A stretch of DNA of 7,196 nucleotides from NCBI GenBank assembly GCA_017626655.1, contig JAGAIH010000458.1, forward strand, positions 1-7,196. The letters run 5' to 3'. This stretch comes from Clostridia bacterium. Its GTDB lineage: Bacteria; Bacillota_A; Clostridia; Oscillospirales; CAG-272. Under the pieces are notes generated by a model that was not told where the DNA came from, ran no database searches, and saw nothing but the letters and a program-made list of their open reading frames with translations. Below are positions 1-6,931 of this stretch, one piece after another (position 1 is the stretch's first letter; each line of letters begins with the position of its first letter). Position numbers and translations under genes: made by a program.

Positions 1-770
1 CCCAGATCGTCTACTATATCTCCGCCTACTGCGACCTCTTGAACGAAGGTGTCTTGCAGATGGGCGAGACCATGGACGTCTGCGTGCCTACGGGCAACTT
101 CGGCAACATCTTCGCGGGCTACATCGCCAAGTTCATGGGTCTGCCCGTCCGTCATTTCGTCTGCGCCTCCAACAAGAATAACATCCTGACCGACTTTCTG
201 CGCACCGGCACCTACGACCGCAACCGCGACTTCCACCTCACCATGTCCCCCTCCATGGACATTCTGATCTCCTCCAACCTGGAGCGTCTGCTCTGCCTCA
301 CCGCTGGCGAGGAGCGCACCGCCGCCTACATGGAGTCCCTGAAGAAGGACGGCGCCTACACCGTGGATGCCGAGGTCCTGGCCGCTATCAATGAAAACTT
401 CTCCGGCTACTTTGCCGACGAGACCGCCACCGCCGAGACCATCAAGACTTACTTCGAGCAGTACGGCTACCTGGCCGACACCCATACCGCCGTGGCTCTC
501 TCTGCCGCCGAGCAGTACCTCAAGACCACGGACGAGGTCCGTCCCATGGTGGTGGATTCCACCGCCAGCCCCTACAAGTTCGCCGCTGACGTGTACGAGT
601 CCCTGGGCAAGGCCCAGCCCGCCGATCCCCTGTCGGCTCTGAACGAGCTGGCCGCCGCTACGGACACCGAGATCCCCTATCCCCTCCGCGGGCTGGGCGA
701 GCGGGAGGTGCGCTTCACCAAGGTCATCGACGCCGCCGAAATGCCCGCCGCCGTACTGGAGTGGTGCTGA
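1..770 (+). CDS. thrC: Threonine synthase, C-terminal half (5' end outside window)
   Basis: Threonine synthase is a PLP enzyme that converts O-phosphohomoserine to threonine and phosphate, the last step of threonine synthesis in the cytosol. The reading frame is open from base 3 to the TGA at 768-770, giving about 255 residues; the family is usually near 490-500, so roughly the N-terminal half, including the PLP-binding lysine, lies off the window. The call rests on QIVYYISAY at the start, the PTGNFGN phosphate/PLP-binding motif (bases about 90-110), a following AGYIAKFMGLPV segment, NKNNILTDFL, and near the end DTHTAVA and STASPYKF, all typical of the long bacterial ThrC type. The internal TTG at 39 is not the real start, since the homology begins before it. 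No U-rich terminator follows directly; the first plus-strand terminator is at 1041-1061, beyond an antisense gene. Identity is firm; the upstream operon cannot be seen. Confidence 0.95.
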   Translation, partial: QIVYYISAYCDLLNEGVLQMGETMDVCVPTGNFGNIFAGYIAKFMGLPVRHFVCASNKNNILTDFLRTGTYDRNRDFHLTMSPSMDILISSNLERLLCLTAGEERTAAYMESLKKDGAYTVDAEVLAAINENFSGYFADETATAETIKTYFEQYGYLADTHTAVALSAAEQYLKTTDEVRPMVVDSTASPYKFAADVYESLGKAQPADPLSALNELAAATDTEIPYPLRGLGEREVRFTKVIDAAEMPAAVLEWC

Positions 771-780
771 TCTGACAACC

Positions 781-810
781 AAAAAGGGGTATCGCGAAAA
801 GCAATACCCC
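781..810 (-). terminator. Intrinsic terminator of the DUF1540 gene (minus strand)
   Basis: The arms GGGGTAT (786-792) and ATACCCC (804-810) form a 7-bp stem. Past one mismatch, two more GC pairs close a GAAAA loop. Read on the minus strand, the hairpin is followed directly by five T residues (785-781), the classic intrinsic terminator layout, 22 bases after the DUF1540 stop codon. On the plus strand the hairpin is followed by AAGGAATTGAC with no T run, so it should not stop thrC transcripts efficiently. Confidence 0.8.
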
Positions 811-832
811 AAGGAATTGACTTGACCCCGCG

Positions 833-1015
833 TCAGCCCTTCACGTCCTGATTGGGCTTGAAGGTAGCGCAGGCAGTGTCGTGGGAGGTGGAGGCGTAGG
901 TGGGGCCTACGGTGATCTCACCGGCGGTGCAACGGGTCTCGCCGTCGTGGTAGGCGCAGTTCTTGACGTCACAGACGACGCCCTTGATGTGATCGCAGCA
1001 CTTCTTGTCGTTCAT
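833..1015 (-). CDS. DUF1540 domain-containing small cysteine-rich protein
   Basis: This encodes a 60-residue protein of the DUF1540 family, whose function is not established; the conserved cysteines suggest metal (probably zinc) binding. The single domain spans about residues 9-52: HIKGVVCDVKNCAYHDG, then C29, then ITVGPTYASTSHDTACATF. Cysteines are at 6, 7, 15, 20, 29 and 49, and 15/20/29/49 are the conserved DUF1540 set. There is no signal peptide or membrane segment. I chose the ATG at 1015 because AAAGGA lies 11 bases upstream on the minus strand; an in-frame ATG at 1027 would add four residues (MVCE), but it almost touches that AAAGGA, leaving no usable spacing. The gene is a lone minus-strand gene between two plus-strand genes, antisense to the likely thrC 3' region, with its own terminator at 781-810. 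No clear promoter was found upstream. Family assignment is strong; role unknown. Confidence 0.88.
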   Translation of the reverse strand: MNDKKCCDHIKGVVCDVKNCAYHDGETRCTAGEITVGPTYASTSHDTACATFKPNQDVKG

Positions 1016-1034
1016 TTCACATACCATCCTTTTA

Positions 1035-1062
1035 GGAAAGCCGCACCTGCGTGCGGTTTTTC
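1035..1062 (+). terminator. Plus-strand intrinsic terminator upstream of the metallophosphoesterase gene
   Basis: CCGCAC (1041-1046) and GTGCGG (1051-1056) form a perfect 6-bp GC-rich stem with a CTGC loop, followed by TTTTT (1057-1061). The stem can extend outward by A-T and G-T pairs with GGAAAG (1035-1040). The orientation fits termination of plus-strand transcription, most simply read-through from thrC, about 270 bases after its stop and beyond the antisense DUF1540 gene. On the minus strand the hairpin would lie in the DUF1540 leader and is followed there only by CTTTCC, a poor U tract. Confidence 0.7.
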
Positions 1063-1140
1063 CTTGATACTCGCGGTTGGATTGTCCTTCCGCGTGAGAT
1101 AGTTTGCCCGAGATATACCGATTCTATGCGGAATTCTTTG

Positions 1141-1147
1141 AAAGGAG
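1141..1147 (+). promoter_or_regulatory. Ribosome binding site that decides a GTG start
   Basis: AAAGGAG stands 8 bases before the GTG at 1156-1158. It is a strong Shine-Dalgarno match and fixes the start of the metallophosphoesterase just before its first metal-binding motif. The longer reading frame, open back to 1051, begins inside the terminator hairpin and lacks such a site. Confidence 0.85.
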
Positions 1148-1155
1148 TCCACGCC

Positions 1156-1929
1156 GTGTCCGTTTTCGTTATGGGAGATCTCCATCTCTCCACCAATCAG
1201 TCCACCAACAAATCCATGGAAAAATTCGGTAAGCGCTGGCTGGGCTATACCGAGAAGATCCGCAGGAACTGGGAGGCCGTGGTCACCCCCGCGGACACCG
1301 TGGTCATCCCCGGGGATATTTCCTGGGCCATGAAGCTGGAGGAGGCGCTTTCCGACTTTCAGTTCATCGAATCCCTCCCCGGCACCAAGCTCATCGGCAA
1401 GGGCAACCACGATTTCTGGTGGAACACGGGCGCCAAAATGACCGCTTTCTTTGAGGAGAATCACATCGAATCGGTGAAGATCCTCAACAACAACGCCTAT
1501 TTTGTGGAGAACCAAGTCCTCTGCGGCACCCGCGGGTGGTTCTTGGAGGAGCGACAGCAGGTGACGGTGGGGTCGGTGGACTACGAGAAGATCATCAACC
1601 GCGAGGTCATCCGTCTGAGGCTCTCCCTGGACAGCGCGGTGACTCTGCAACGGGAGTGCGAGGAGCATAAGGGCTTTACGCCGCCCATTTCGGTGTTCCT
1701 CCACTTTCCTCCCGTTTGGCTGGACTTCATCTGCCGCCCCTTCGTGGACACCCTCCACGAATACGGCGATCCTCCTTGCTATTTCGGGCATATCCACGGC
1801 ATGTACAACGCCCCAAAGGAGTTCGATTTCGAGGGCATCCCCATGCGCCTGATCTCCTCCGACGCCATGGATTTCACCCTGTACCGACTGCCCGCGGTCG
1901 TGAACGGAACAGCCTCCACGCATTTGTAA
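1156..1929 (+). CDS. Calcineurin-like metallophosphoesterase
   Basis: This is a predicted cytosolic metal-dependent phosphoesterase of 257 residues; its substrate cannot be read from the sequence. All blocks of the calcineurin-like fold are present: GDLHLS at 7-12 (D8 and H10), GDISWAM at 53-59 (D54), GNHD at 83-86 (N84, H85), a histidine in LHFPP (H183), and GHIH at 211-214 (H212, H214). These would bind a two-metal centre. The WAMKLEEA and RGNHD/KGNHD-plus-WW context resembles a clostridial group of uncharacterised predicted phosphohydrolases. GTG is chosen as start because AAAGGAG lies 8 bases upstream and GDLH then begins at residue 7, as usual for the family. No signal peptide or membrane helix is visible. 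It has a terminator in front and no clear U-tract terminator behind, so some transcripts may run on towards tig. Fold is sure, function is not. Confidence 0.9.
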   Translation: MSVFVMGDLHLSTNQSTNKSMEKFGKRWLGYTEKIRRNWEAVVTPADTVVIPGDISWAMKLEEALSDFQFIESLPGTKLIGKGNHDFWWNTGAKMTAFFEENHIESVKILNNNAYFVENQVLCGTRGWFLEERQQVTVGSVDYEKIINREVIRLRLSLDSAVTLQRECEEHKGFTPPISVFLHFPPVWLDFICRPFVDTLHEYGDPPCYFGHIHGMYNAPKEFDFEGIPMRLISSDAMDFTLYRLPAVVNGTASTHL

Positions 1930-1935
1930 CAAATG
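1921..1935. repeat. 15-bp palindrome spanning the metallophosphoesterase stop codon
   Basis: CATTTGT (1921-1927) and ACAAATG (1929-1935) are exact inverted 7-bp arms around a single A, and the TAA stop at 1927-1929 lies at the centre. There is no T run after it, so it is not a usual terminator. It may be chance or a protein-binding palindrome. Confidence 0.4.
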
Positions 1936-1958
1936 CACAAAAGAACTTCCGCTTCCTA

Positions 1959-1974
1959 TGTGACTTTCGTCACG
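1959..1974. promoter_or_regulatory. CRP/FNR-family-like palindrome upstream of the tig promoter
   Basis: TGTGA-CTTTCG-TCACG matches 9 of the 10 fixed positions of the CRP-type consensus TGTGA-N6-TCACA. The same bases include a GTGAC/GTCAC hairpin with a TTTC loop, but no T run follows. The centre is about 72 bases upstream of the start of transcription inferred from the tig promoter, on a face and at a distance where CRP-type activators can act. The match is seen directly; that a CRP-family protein binds it is inference, and there is no regulator gene in the window. Confidence 0.35.
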
Positions 1975-2003
1975 GGACAAACCGGGAAAATTTACAAAAA
2001 CTC

Positions 2004-2032
2004 TTGACAAAATTACAAAAAACAGATAAAAT
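2004..2032 (+). promoter_or_regulatory. Sigma-A type promoter of tig
   Basis: TTGACA (2004-2009) is a perfect -35 box, and TAAAAT (2027-2032), 17 bases further on, matches the -10 consensus at five of six positions. The flanks are A/T-rich, unlike the GC-rich genes around them. Transcription would start near 2039-2040, giving a leader of about 70 bases before the tig ATG. This is the clearest promoter in the window and suggests strong constitutive expression of trigger factor. Confidence 0.9.
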
Positions 2033-2047
2033 ATACTGTGAGTGTAA

Positions 2048-2113
2048 ATGGGAGCAGTATGTCCAATTGAGACCGACTTTCCCTCAACAAAAGAAAGGAA
2101 TCATCAAACATGA
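2048..2113 (+). other. Possible 21-codon upstream ORF overlapping the tig start
   Basis: An ATG at 2048, only about 8 bases after the inferred transcription start, opens a 21-codon frame that ends in TGA at 2111-2113, so its stop overlaps the tig ATG in an ATGA arrangement. It has no convincing Shine-Dalgarno site and would need near-leaderless initiation. It may be chance; if translated, it could couple to tig. Confidence 0.15.
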
Positions 2114-3405
2114 GTCTGATCAAAGCAGAAAAGGCCGAGAAGAGCGCCATGATCCTGGAGTTCTCCGTGGATAAGGAGACCTTCGACAAGGCCGTAAACA
2201 AGGTTTACCGTCAGCAGGTGGGCAAGATCAATGTCCCCGGCTTCCGTAAGGGCAAGGCCCCCCGTTCCGTCATCGAGCGTATGTACGGCAAGGGTATTTT
2301 CTGGGAGGACGCCGCTAACGAGCTGCTTCCCGACGCTTACGAGGCAGCACTGAACGAGTCCGGTGTCAAGCCCGTTGGCCGCGCTGAGTTCGATATCACC
2401 AGCATTGACGATAACGGTATCGTCTTCACCGCCACCGTTCCCGTGAAGCCCGCCGTGGAGATCGAGGGCTACAAGGGCATCGAGGCCGCCAAGGTCGTGG
2501 ATCCCGCAACCGACGTCGAGATCGACAACGAGATCAAGATCGTCCGCGAGCGCAACAGCCGCGAGACCGAGATCACCGACGATACCCCCGCCGCAAACGG
2601 CGACTCCACCAAGATCGACTTCGAGGGCTTCGTGGACGGCGTCGCTTTCGAGGGCGGCAAGGGCGAGGACTACAATCTGAAGCTGGGCTCCGGCTCCTTC
2701 ATTCCCGGCTTTGAGGAGCAGATCATCGGTCACAAGATCGGCGAGAGCTTCGACGTCAACGTCACCTTCCCCGAGGAGTACCACGCCAAGGAGCTTGCCG
2801 GTAAGGCCGCTACCTTCAAGGTCACCCTGAAGGCCATCACCCACATCGAGCTGCCCGAGCTGGACGACGACTTCGCCAAGGACGTCTCCGAGTTCGACAC
2901 CTTCGCCGAGTACCGCGCTGACGTGGAGGCCAAGATCCTGAAGCGCCACGAGTCCGCCGCCGAGTCCGTCTACGAGGAGACCATCGTCAAGGCTCTCAAT
3001 GAGAAGCTGGCCGGCGAGGAGATCCCCGAGGCTATGTACGAGGCCGAGACCGAGAACCTGCTCCGCGACTACGACAACCGTCTCCGTATGCAGGGTCTGG
3101 ATCTGAACACCTACTTCAAGTATACCGGCATGACCCTGGAGGCTATGCGCGAGCAGATGCGTCCCCAGGCCGAGTCCTTCGTCAAGACCCGTCTGGCTCT
3201 GGAGAAGATCGCAGAGCTTGAGAACCTGACCGCAACCGAGGAGGAGATCGAGGCCGAGTACACCCGCCTGGCCGAGGCTTACCAGATGGAGGCCGAGCAG
3301 GTCAAGGGCATGATCCCCGCCGAGTCCGTCGCCGAGGATCTCCGCGTCAAAGCCGCTATGGAGCTGGTCAAGGCCAACACCGTGGCTCCCGCTACTGCCG
3401 AGTAA
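2110..3405 (+). CDS. tig: Trigger factor, ribosome-associated chaperone and peptidyl-prolyl isomerase
   Basis: Trigger factor binds the ribosome at the polypeptide exit tunnel and protects newly made chains. The 431-residue length is normal. The N-terminal ribosome-binding domain (about 1-115) carries the signature GFRKGKAP at 44-51, followed by [15 protein letters not shown]. The FKBP-like prolyl isomerase domain runs from about 163 to 245 ([14 protein letters not shown], then [15 protein letters not shown] at 193-207, then [12 protein letters not shown]). The C-terminal chaperone arms (about 246-431) begin with [19 protein letters not shown] and are mostly charged helix. AAAGGA (2094-2099) stands 10 bases before the ATG. 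It has its own strong promoter and a GC-rich terminator behind it, so it is probably mostly transcribed separately from clpPX even though it is adjacent, as is usual in bacteria. Codon use is extremely biased to C/G endings, which fits high expression. The last residues are a short Ala/Thr-rich tail. Confidence 0.97.
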   Translation: MSLIKAEKAEKSAMILEFSVDKETFDKAVNKVYRQQVGKINVPGFRKGKAPRSVIERMYGKGIFWEDAANELLPDAYEAALNESGVKPVGRAEFDITSIDDNGIVFTATVPVKPAVEIEGYKGIEAAKVVDPATDVEIDNEIKIVRERNSRETEITDDTPAANGDSTKIDFEGFVDGVAFEGGKGEDYNLKLGSGSFIPGFEEQIIGHKIGESFDVNVTFPEEYHAKELAGKAATFKVTLKAITHIELPELDDDFAKDVSEFDTFAEYRADVEAKILKRHESAAESVYEETIVKALNEKLAGEEIPEAMYEAETENLLRDYDNRLRMQGLDLNTYFKYTGMTLEAMREQMRPQAESFVKTRLALEKIAELENLTATEEEIEAEYTRLAEAYQMEAEQVKGMIPAESVAEDLRVKAAMELVKANTVAPATAE

Positions 3406-3442
3406 TCAACCAACCTCGGAAGCCCCCTTCCGCCGAATCGCT

Positions 3443-3480
3443 TGCCGCGGTCAGCCCAGAGCCGGCCGCGGCATACTTTT
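3443..3480 (+). terminator. Probable terminator after tig
   Basis: TGCCGCGG (3443-3450) and CCGCGGCA (3466-3473) form a perfect 8-bp GC stem with a 15-base loop, followed by TACTTTT. The T tract is interrupted, so termination may be partial. A second small hairpin follows at 3489-3506 (ACGG/CCGT or, alternatively, GGAG/CTCC) before TTTTGATTTTT, and may add to termination. Confidence 0.6.
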
Positions 3481-3508
3481 CAAAATCTACGGGAGTTTCC
3501 GTCTCCTT

Positions 3509-3538
3509 TTGATTTTTCTCCGCTTTATGGGGCAGAAT
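3509..3538 (+). promoter_or_regulatory. Candidate promoter of the clpP-clpX-purA unit
   Basis: TTGATT (3509-3514) and CAGAAT (3533-3538) are separated by 18 bases, a moderate sigma-A match. A second possible -10, TACAAT (3553-3558), has five of six consensus bases but only a poor -35 (GGGCAG). One of these probably drives clpP, since a terminator lies upstream and the region becomes A/T-rich. I saw no CtsR heptad repeat and no CIRCE element here, so heat-shock control of the usual Bacillus type is not indicated. Confidence 0.35.
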
Positions 3539-3574
3539 ACAGGTATGCTCCATACAATGAAACTAAATGAATGT

Positions 3575-3579
3575 GAGGT
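3575..3579 (+). promoter_or_regulatory. Ribosome binding site that decides the clpP start
   Basis: GAGGT ends 7 bases before the ATG at 3587 and 10 before a second in-frame ATG at 3590. It supports the start MMNDLYNTG and rules against upstream in-frame starts back to 3509, which would add an unusual 26-residue leader overlapping the promoter region. Confidence 0.7.
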
Positions 3580-3586
3580 AACCAAC

Positions 3587-4207
3587 ATGATGAATGATCT
3601 GTACAACACGGGTATGCCCCGCTCTTACCTCGTTCCCACCGTGGTCGAGCAGACCGGCCGCGGCGAGCGCGCCTACGATATCTACTCCCGTCTGCTCAAC
3701 GACCGCATCATTTTCCTGTCGGATGAGGTCAACGACGCCACCGCCTCCCTGGTGGTCGCCCAGCTCCTCTTCCTGGAGGCCCAGGATCCCGACAAAGATA
3801 TTTCCTTCTACATCAACAGCCCCGGCGGATCCGTCACCGCGGGTATGGCGATCTACGACACCATGAACTTCATCAAGTGCGACGTCTCTACCATCTGCAT
3901 CGGTATGGCCGCCTCCATGGGCGCGTTCCTGCTCTCCGCCGGCGCCAAGGGTAAGAGAATCGCTCTGCCCCACAGCGAGATCATGATCCATCAGCCCCTC
4001 GGCGGCGCCCAGGGTCAGGCCTCGGATATCAAGATCCGCGCCGACCTCATCCTCCGAACCAGAGATATGCTCAACAAGATCCTGGCCGAGAATACCGGCA
4101 AGTCCATCGAGCAGATCGAGCGGGATACCGACCGCGACAACTTCATGACCGCCGAGCAGGCCCTGGAGTACGGTCTGATCGACAAGATCTACACCCACCG
4201 CGACTAA
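3587..4207 (+). CDS. clpP: ATP-dependent Clp protease proteolytic subunit
   Basis: ClpP is the serine peptidase that forms the two-ring barrel of the Clp protease and degrades proteins threaded in by ClpX or ClpC/ClpA. The product of 206 residues matches the family length. The catalytic triad is complete: S110 in [10 protein letters not shown]135 in IMIHQPLGG, and D184 in ERDTDRDNF, each one position below the E. coli numbers. [17 protein letters not shown] (75-91) is the substrate-binding strand and turn. The N-terminal [24 protein letters not shown] segment gives the axial loop and propeptide region. The ATG at 3587 is preferred for its GAGGT site; MND at 3590 is the alternative. The gene is followed by clpX after 22 bases, so the two are surely cotranscribed and should supply a stoichiometric ClpXP. 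Nothing in it appears unusual. Confidence 0.97.
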   Translation: MMNDLYNTGMPRSYLVPTVVEQTGRGERAYDIYSRLLNDRIIFLSDEVNDATASLVVAQLLFLEAQDPDKDISFYINSPGGSVTAGMAIYDTMNFIKCDVSTICIGMAASMGAFLLSAGAKGKRIALPHSEIMIHQPLGGAQGQASDIKIRADLILRTRDMLNKILAENTGKSIEQIERDTDRDNFMTAEQALEYGLIDKIYTHRD

Positions 4208-4229
4208 TTCCACGAAAGGAAGCCCTATC

Positions 4230-5624
4230 ATGTCCAATACCACGAATCGTGGCGGCGGCAAGAATCAGAATCTCCACTTCTGCTCCTTCTGCGGCCGCAA
4301 CGAGAACCAGGTCAACTTCCTCATTCCCTCCTCCACGGGCGCGTACATCTGCGACTACTGCGTGGACGCCTGCTCGGATCTCATCGACGAGGCTATGGGC
4401 AACACCCGCGCCGCGTCTGTCAATTTCGGTGAGCTGAACCTGGCCACCCTTCCCCGCCCCATGCAGATCAAGGAGGCCCTGGACGAGTACGTCATCGGCC
4501 AGGACGAGGCCAAGATCGCTCTGTCGGTGGCGGTCTACAATCACTACAAGCGCATTCTCACCAAGACCCCCAAGAAGAAGGGCAAGAAGAAGGCCGACAC
4601 CGCCCCCGCCGAGGACTACATGGAGGCTCTTCGCGAGGTGGATATCCAGAAGTCCAACGTCCTGCTCCTGGGCCCCACGGGCGTGGGTAAGACCTACCTG
4701 GCCCAGACCCTGGCCAAGACCCTCCAGGTCCCCTTCGCCATCGCCGACGCCACCACGCTGACCGAGGCGGGCTACGTGGGCGAGGACGTGGAGAACATCC
4801 TCCTGCGCCTGATCCAGGCCGCCGACTTCGATATCGAGCTGGCTGAGCGGGGTATCATCTATATCGACGAGATCGACAAGATCGCCCGCAAGAGCGAGAA
4901 CCGTTCCATCACCCGCGACGTGTCGGGCGAGGGCGTCCAGCAGGCTCTTCTGAAGATCCTGGAGGGCACCACCGCCAATGTGCCTCCCCAGGGCGGCCGC
5001 AAGCACCCCAACCAGGAGTTCCTCCGCATCAACACCGAAAACATCCTCTTCATCTGCGGCGGCGCCTTCGACGGCCTGTCCCAGATCATTGAGAAGCGGG
5101 AAGGCGGTACCACCGTGGGCTTTGGCGGCGCGATCCGCACCAAGTCCGAGCGGGTTCAGAGCGGTGTGTTCAAGAACGTGGTCCCCCACGATATCGTCAA
5201 GTTCGGTCTCATCCCCGAGCTGGTGGGCCGTCTGCCCGTTATCGTCACATTGAACGACCTGGACCGCAACGCCCTCATCCGCATCCTCTCCGAGCCCAAG
5301 AACGCCGTGATCAAGCAGTACATGAAGCTCTTCGGGCTGGATCACGTCCGCCTGGTCTTTGAGGACGAGGCTCTGGAGGCCATCGCCGAGGAGGCCCTGG
5401 CCCGCAACACGGGCGCCAGAGGTCTGCGCGCCATCATGGAGCAGTTCATGATGAAGCTCATGTACGAGCTGCCCTCGGATGAGCTGGCCGAGACCGTCAC
5501 CATCACCCGCGACTTCATCCTGGGTAATGGTGAGGCCGTCATCACCCACCGCGCACCCGCCCTGCCCGAGGCAGAGACCCCTGCGCTTCCCGAGTCCACC
5601 GAGGACTCTACCGATACCGAATAA
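4230..5624 (+). CDS. clpX: ATP-dependent Clp protease ATP-binding subunit ClpX
   Basis: ClpX is an AAA+ unfoldase whose hexamer recognises tagged proteins and feeds them to ClpP. Of 464 residues, the N-terminal zinc domain has C18, C21, C41 and C44. The AAA+ module shows Walker A GPTGVGKT (148-155), pore loop 1 GYVGED (181-186), Walker [11 protein letters not shown] (209-218), the RKH loop (257-259), the arginine finger in LVGRLP (R334) and sensor 2 GARGLR (R397). The ClpP-docking loop reads VGF (296-298) in place of the usual IGF, a conservative change. Two parts look lineage-specific: a lysine-rich insert at about 112-121 and an acidic, proline-containing tail (about 441-464) with PALPE twice. 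The length exceeds the usual 410-430 because of these. AAAGGA lies 9 bases before the ATG. It sits 22 bases after clpP and 33 before the purA-like gene. Confidence 0.97.
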   Translation: MSNTTNRGGGKNQNLHFCSFCGRNENQVNFLIPSSTGAYICDYCVDACSDLIDEAMGNTRAASVNFGELNLATLPRPMQIKEALDEYVIGQDEAKIALSVAVYNHYKRILTKTPKKKGKKKADTAPAEDYMEALREVDIQKSNVLLLGPTGVGKTYLAQTLAKTLQVPFAIADATTLTEAGYVGEDVENILLRLIQAADFDIELAERGIIYIDEIDKIARKSENRSITRDVSGEGVQQALLKILEGTTANVPPQGGRKHPNQEFLRINTENILFICGGAFDGLSQIIEKREGGTTVGFGGAIRTKSERVQSGVFKNVVPHDIVKFGLIPELVGRLPVIVTLNDLDRNALIRILSEPKNAVIKQYMKLFGLDHVRLVFEDEALEAIAEEALARNTGARGLRAIMEQFMMKLMYELPSDELAETVTITRDFILGNGEAVITHRAPALPEAETPALPESTEDSTDTE

Positions 5625-5657
5625 GCATTTTCCATCCCGAAAGGAATTTCAAAAGCA

Positions 5658-6923
5658 ATGTTGACCGCAATCGTTGGCATCAACTGGGGCGACGAGGGCA
5701 AGGGCCGCATGGTGGACCTGCTCTCCCGCGACCAGCAGATCGTTGTCCGCTACCAGGGTGACCACAGCTCGGAGCATACCGTCGTGACCGAGCGTGGCCG
5801 CTATATTCTCAATCTTCTTCCCACGGGTATTCTTCATCCTGACGTCGTCAACGTCATTGGCAACGGCGTGGTGGTGAATCCCTCCCATCTGGAGGAGGAG
5901 ATCAACGCCCTTCTCAGCCAGGGAGTCATGATTACCCCCGACAATCTCAAGATCTCCGACCGCTGTCCCGTGGTGCTTCCCTACCACGTCACCACCGAGC
6001 AGTACGAGCTGGAGCGCCGCGGCGGCGACGTCCGCAAGACCTGCGGCGTTTCCATGGTCTTCGGTGACAAGGCGCTGAACATGGCCATTCGTATGGGGGA
6101 TCTCCTGCACCCTGAATTCCTCCGCTGCCGCCTGGAGAAGTTCATCTCCTACAAGTCCACCGTTATAAAGAGCGTGTACGGTAAGGAAGCCATTGATCCG
6201 GACGAGATCATGGAGTACGCCATCCATTACGGCAAGGTCTTCGGTGACTTCATCTGCGACACCGGCGAGTACCTGACCGAGGCCGCCGCCATGGGCATGA
6301 ACATTCTCTTTGAGGCGCCCCAGGGCGCCCTCCGCGACGTGGATCTGGGCGCCTACCCTTACACCGCTTCCTCCTCCACCGTGGCCGCCTACGCCACCAT
6401 CGGCGCGGGCGCTCCCGCTCTGAAGCTGGACAAGACCATCGGCGTGCTGAAGGCCTTTTCCTCCATGGTGGGAGAGGGTCCCTTCGTTTCCGAGCTGTTC
6501 GACGAGAAGGCCTCCCAACTCATGGAGACCGGCAACGAGGCCGCCGAGAAGATCTCCCACATCCACCGCATCGGCGCCTTTGACGCCGTGGCCTCTCGCT
6601 ACGGCGTGAGGATCCAGGGCGCGGACGAGCTGGCCCTCACCAAGCTGGACAGCCTGTCCTACATGGACAAGATCCCTGTCTGCGTGGCATACGAGATCGA
6701 CGGTGTCCGCACCGATAAGTTCCCCATCGGAGCCGATCTGGAGCAGGCCAAGCCCGTCATCGAGTACGTGGACGGCTGGAACTGCGATATCTCGGAGTGC
6801 CGCACCCCCGACGATCTCCCCGTGGGCGCTCTGACCTACGTCAAGTACCTGGAGCATCTGTTGGGCTGTCACATCGCCTACGTGTCCGTGGGCGCCGAGC
6901 GCAACGCTTACGTTAAGCTGTAA
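5658..6923 (+). CDS. Divergent adenylosuccinate synthetase (PurA) family protein, possibly altered substrate
   Basis: Canonical PurA joins IMP and aspartate with GTP to make adenylosuccinate. This 421-residue protein has the whole fold: P-loop NWGDEGKGR (9-17, catalytic D12 and K15), VIGNGVVVNP (66-75), the second catalytic His (H40), Q222 in APQG, YPY (233-235), VGEGPFVSEL (271-280) and the guanine-binding TKLD (328-331). Yet the substrate residues differ: GGHNAGHT is GDHSSEHT (34-41); the TTGRGIGP phosphate loop is shortened to KTCGVSM (about 127-133); R143, L228 and T239 of the E. coli enzyme become N141, R226 and A237; and TTGRxRR, which binds aspartate and IMP, becomes KISHIHR (298-304), with both key arginines now His. 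The C-terminus ends at SVGAERNAYVKL. AAAGGA lies 12 bases before the ATG. It follows clpX by 33 bases and ends before a strong terminator. It could be a paralogue with another substrate or a regulatory GTPase; I leave the symbol empty, though annotation pipelines would probably call it purA. Confidence 0.85.
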   Translation: MLTAIVGINWGDEGKGRMVDLLSRDQQIVVRYQGDHSSEHTVVTERGRYILNLLPTGILHPDVVNVIGNGVVVNPSHLEEEINALLSQGVMITPDNLKISDRCPVVLPYHVTTEQYELERRGGDVRKTCGVSMVFGDKALNMAIRMGDLLHPEFLRCRLEKFISYKSTVIKSVYGKEAIDPDEIMEYAIHYGKVFGDFICDTGEYLTEAAAMGMNILFEAPQGALRDVDLGAYPYTASSSTVAAYATIGAGAPALKLDKTIGVLKAFSSMVGEGPFVSELFDEKASQLMETGNEAAEKISHIHRIGAFDAVASRYGVRIQGADELALTKLDSLSYMDKIPVCVAYEIDGVRTDKFPIGADLEQAKPVIEYVDGWNCDISECRTPDDLPVGALTYVKYLEHLLGCHIAYVSVGAERNAYVKL

Positions 6924-6931
6924 GGCTACAT

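Noticed and set aside
1051..1155. N-terminal extension of the metallophosphoesterase from 1051
   Set aside because: The start would lie in the terminator stem; the AAAGGAG site and the family's usual N-terminus support the GTG at 1156.
1012..2010. 332-codon open frame on the minus strand over the metallophosphoesterase gene
   Set aside because: The plus-strand protein has every catalytic motif of its family; the antisense translation is low in complexity and shows no domain. Biased third positions make long antisense frames.
1930..2109. Riboswitch or T-box leader before tig
   Set aside because: The leader after the predicted start is only about 70 bases, with one weak TTGAG/CTCAA stem (2067-2087) and no known riboswitch core.
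2104..2949. 281-codon open frame on the minus strand opposite tig
   Set aside because: It is opposite well-conserved trigger factor sequence and has the composition of a shadow frame.
3509..3586. N-terminal extension of ClpP from a TTG at 3509
   Set aside because: The extra 26 residues do not resemble a ClpP propeptide, overlap the candidate promoter, and the GAGGT site supports 3587.
3406..3586. CtsR or CIRCE heat-shock operator before clpP
   Set aside because: I looked for the CtsR heptad repeat and for the CIRCE inverted repeat and found neither here, nor before tig.
4143..5549. 468-codon open frame on the minus strand opposite clpX
   Set aside because: It lies opposite complete ClpX motifs; its translation is rich in G, L, V, D and H, typical of the reverse complement of a C/G-ending codon gene.
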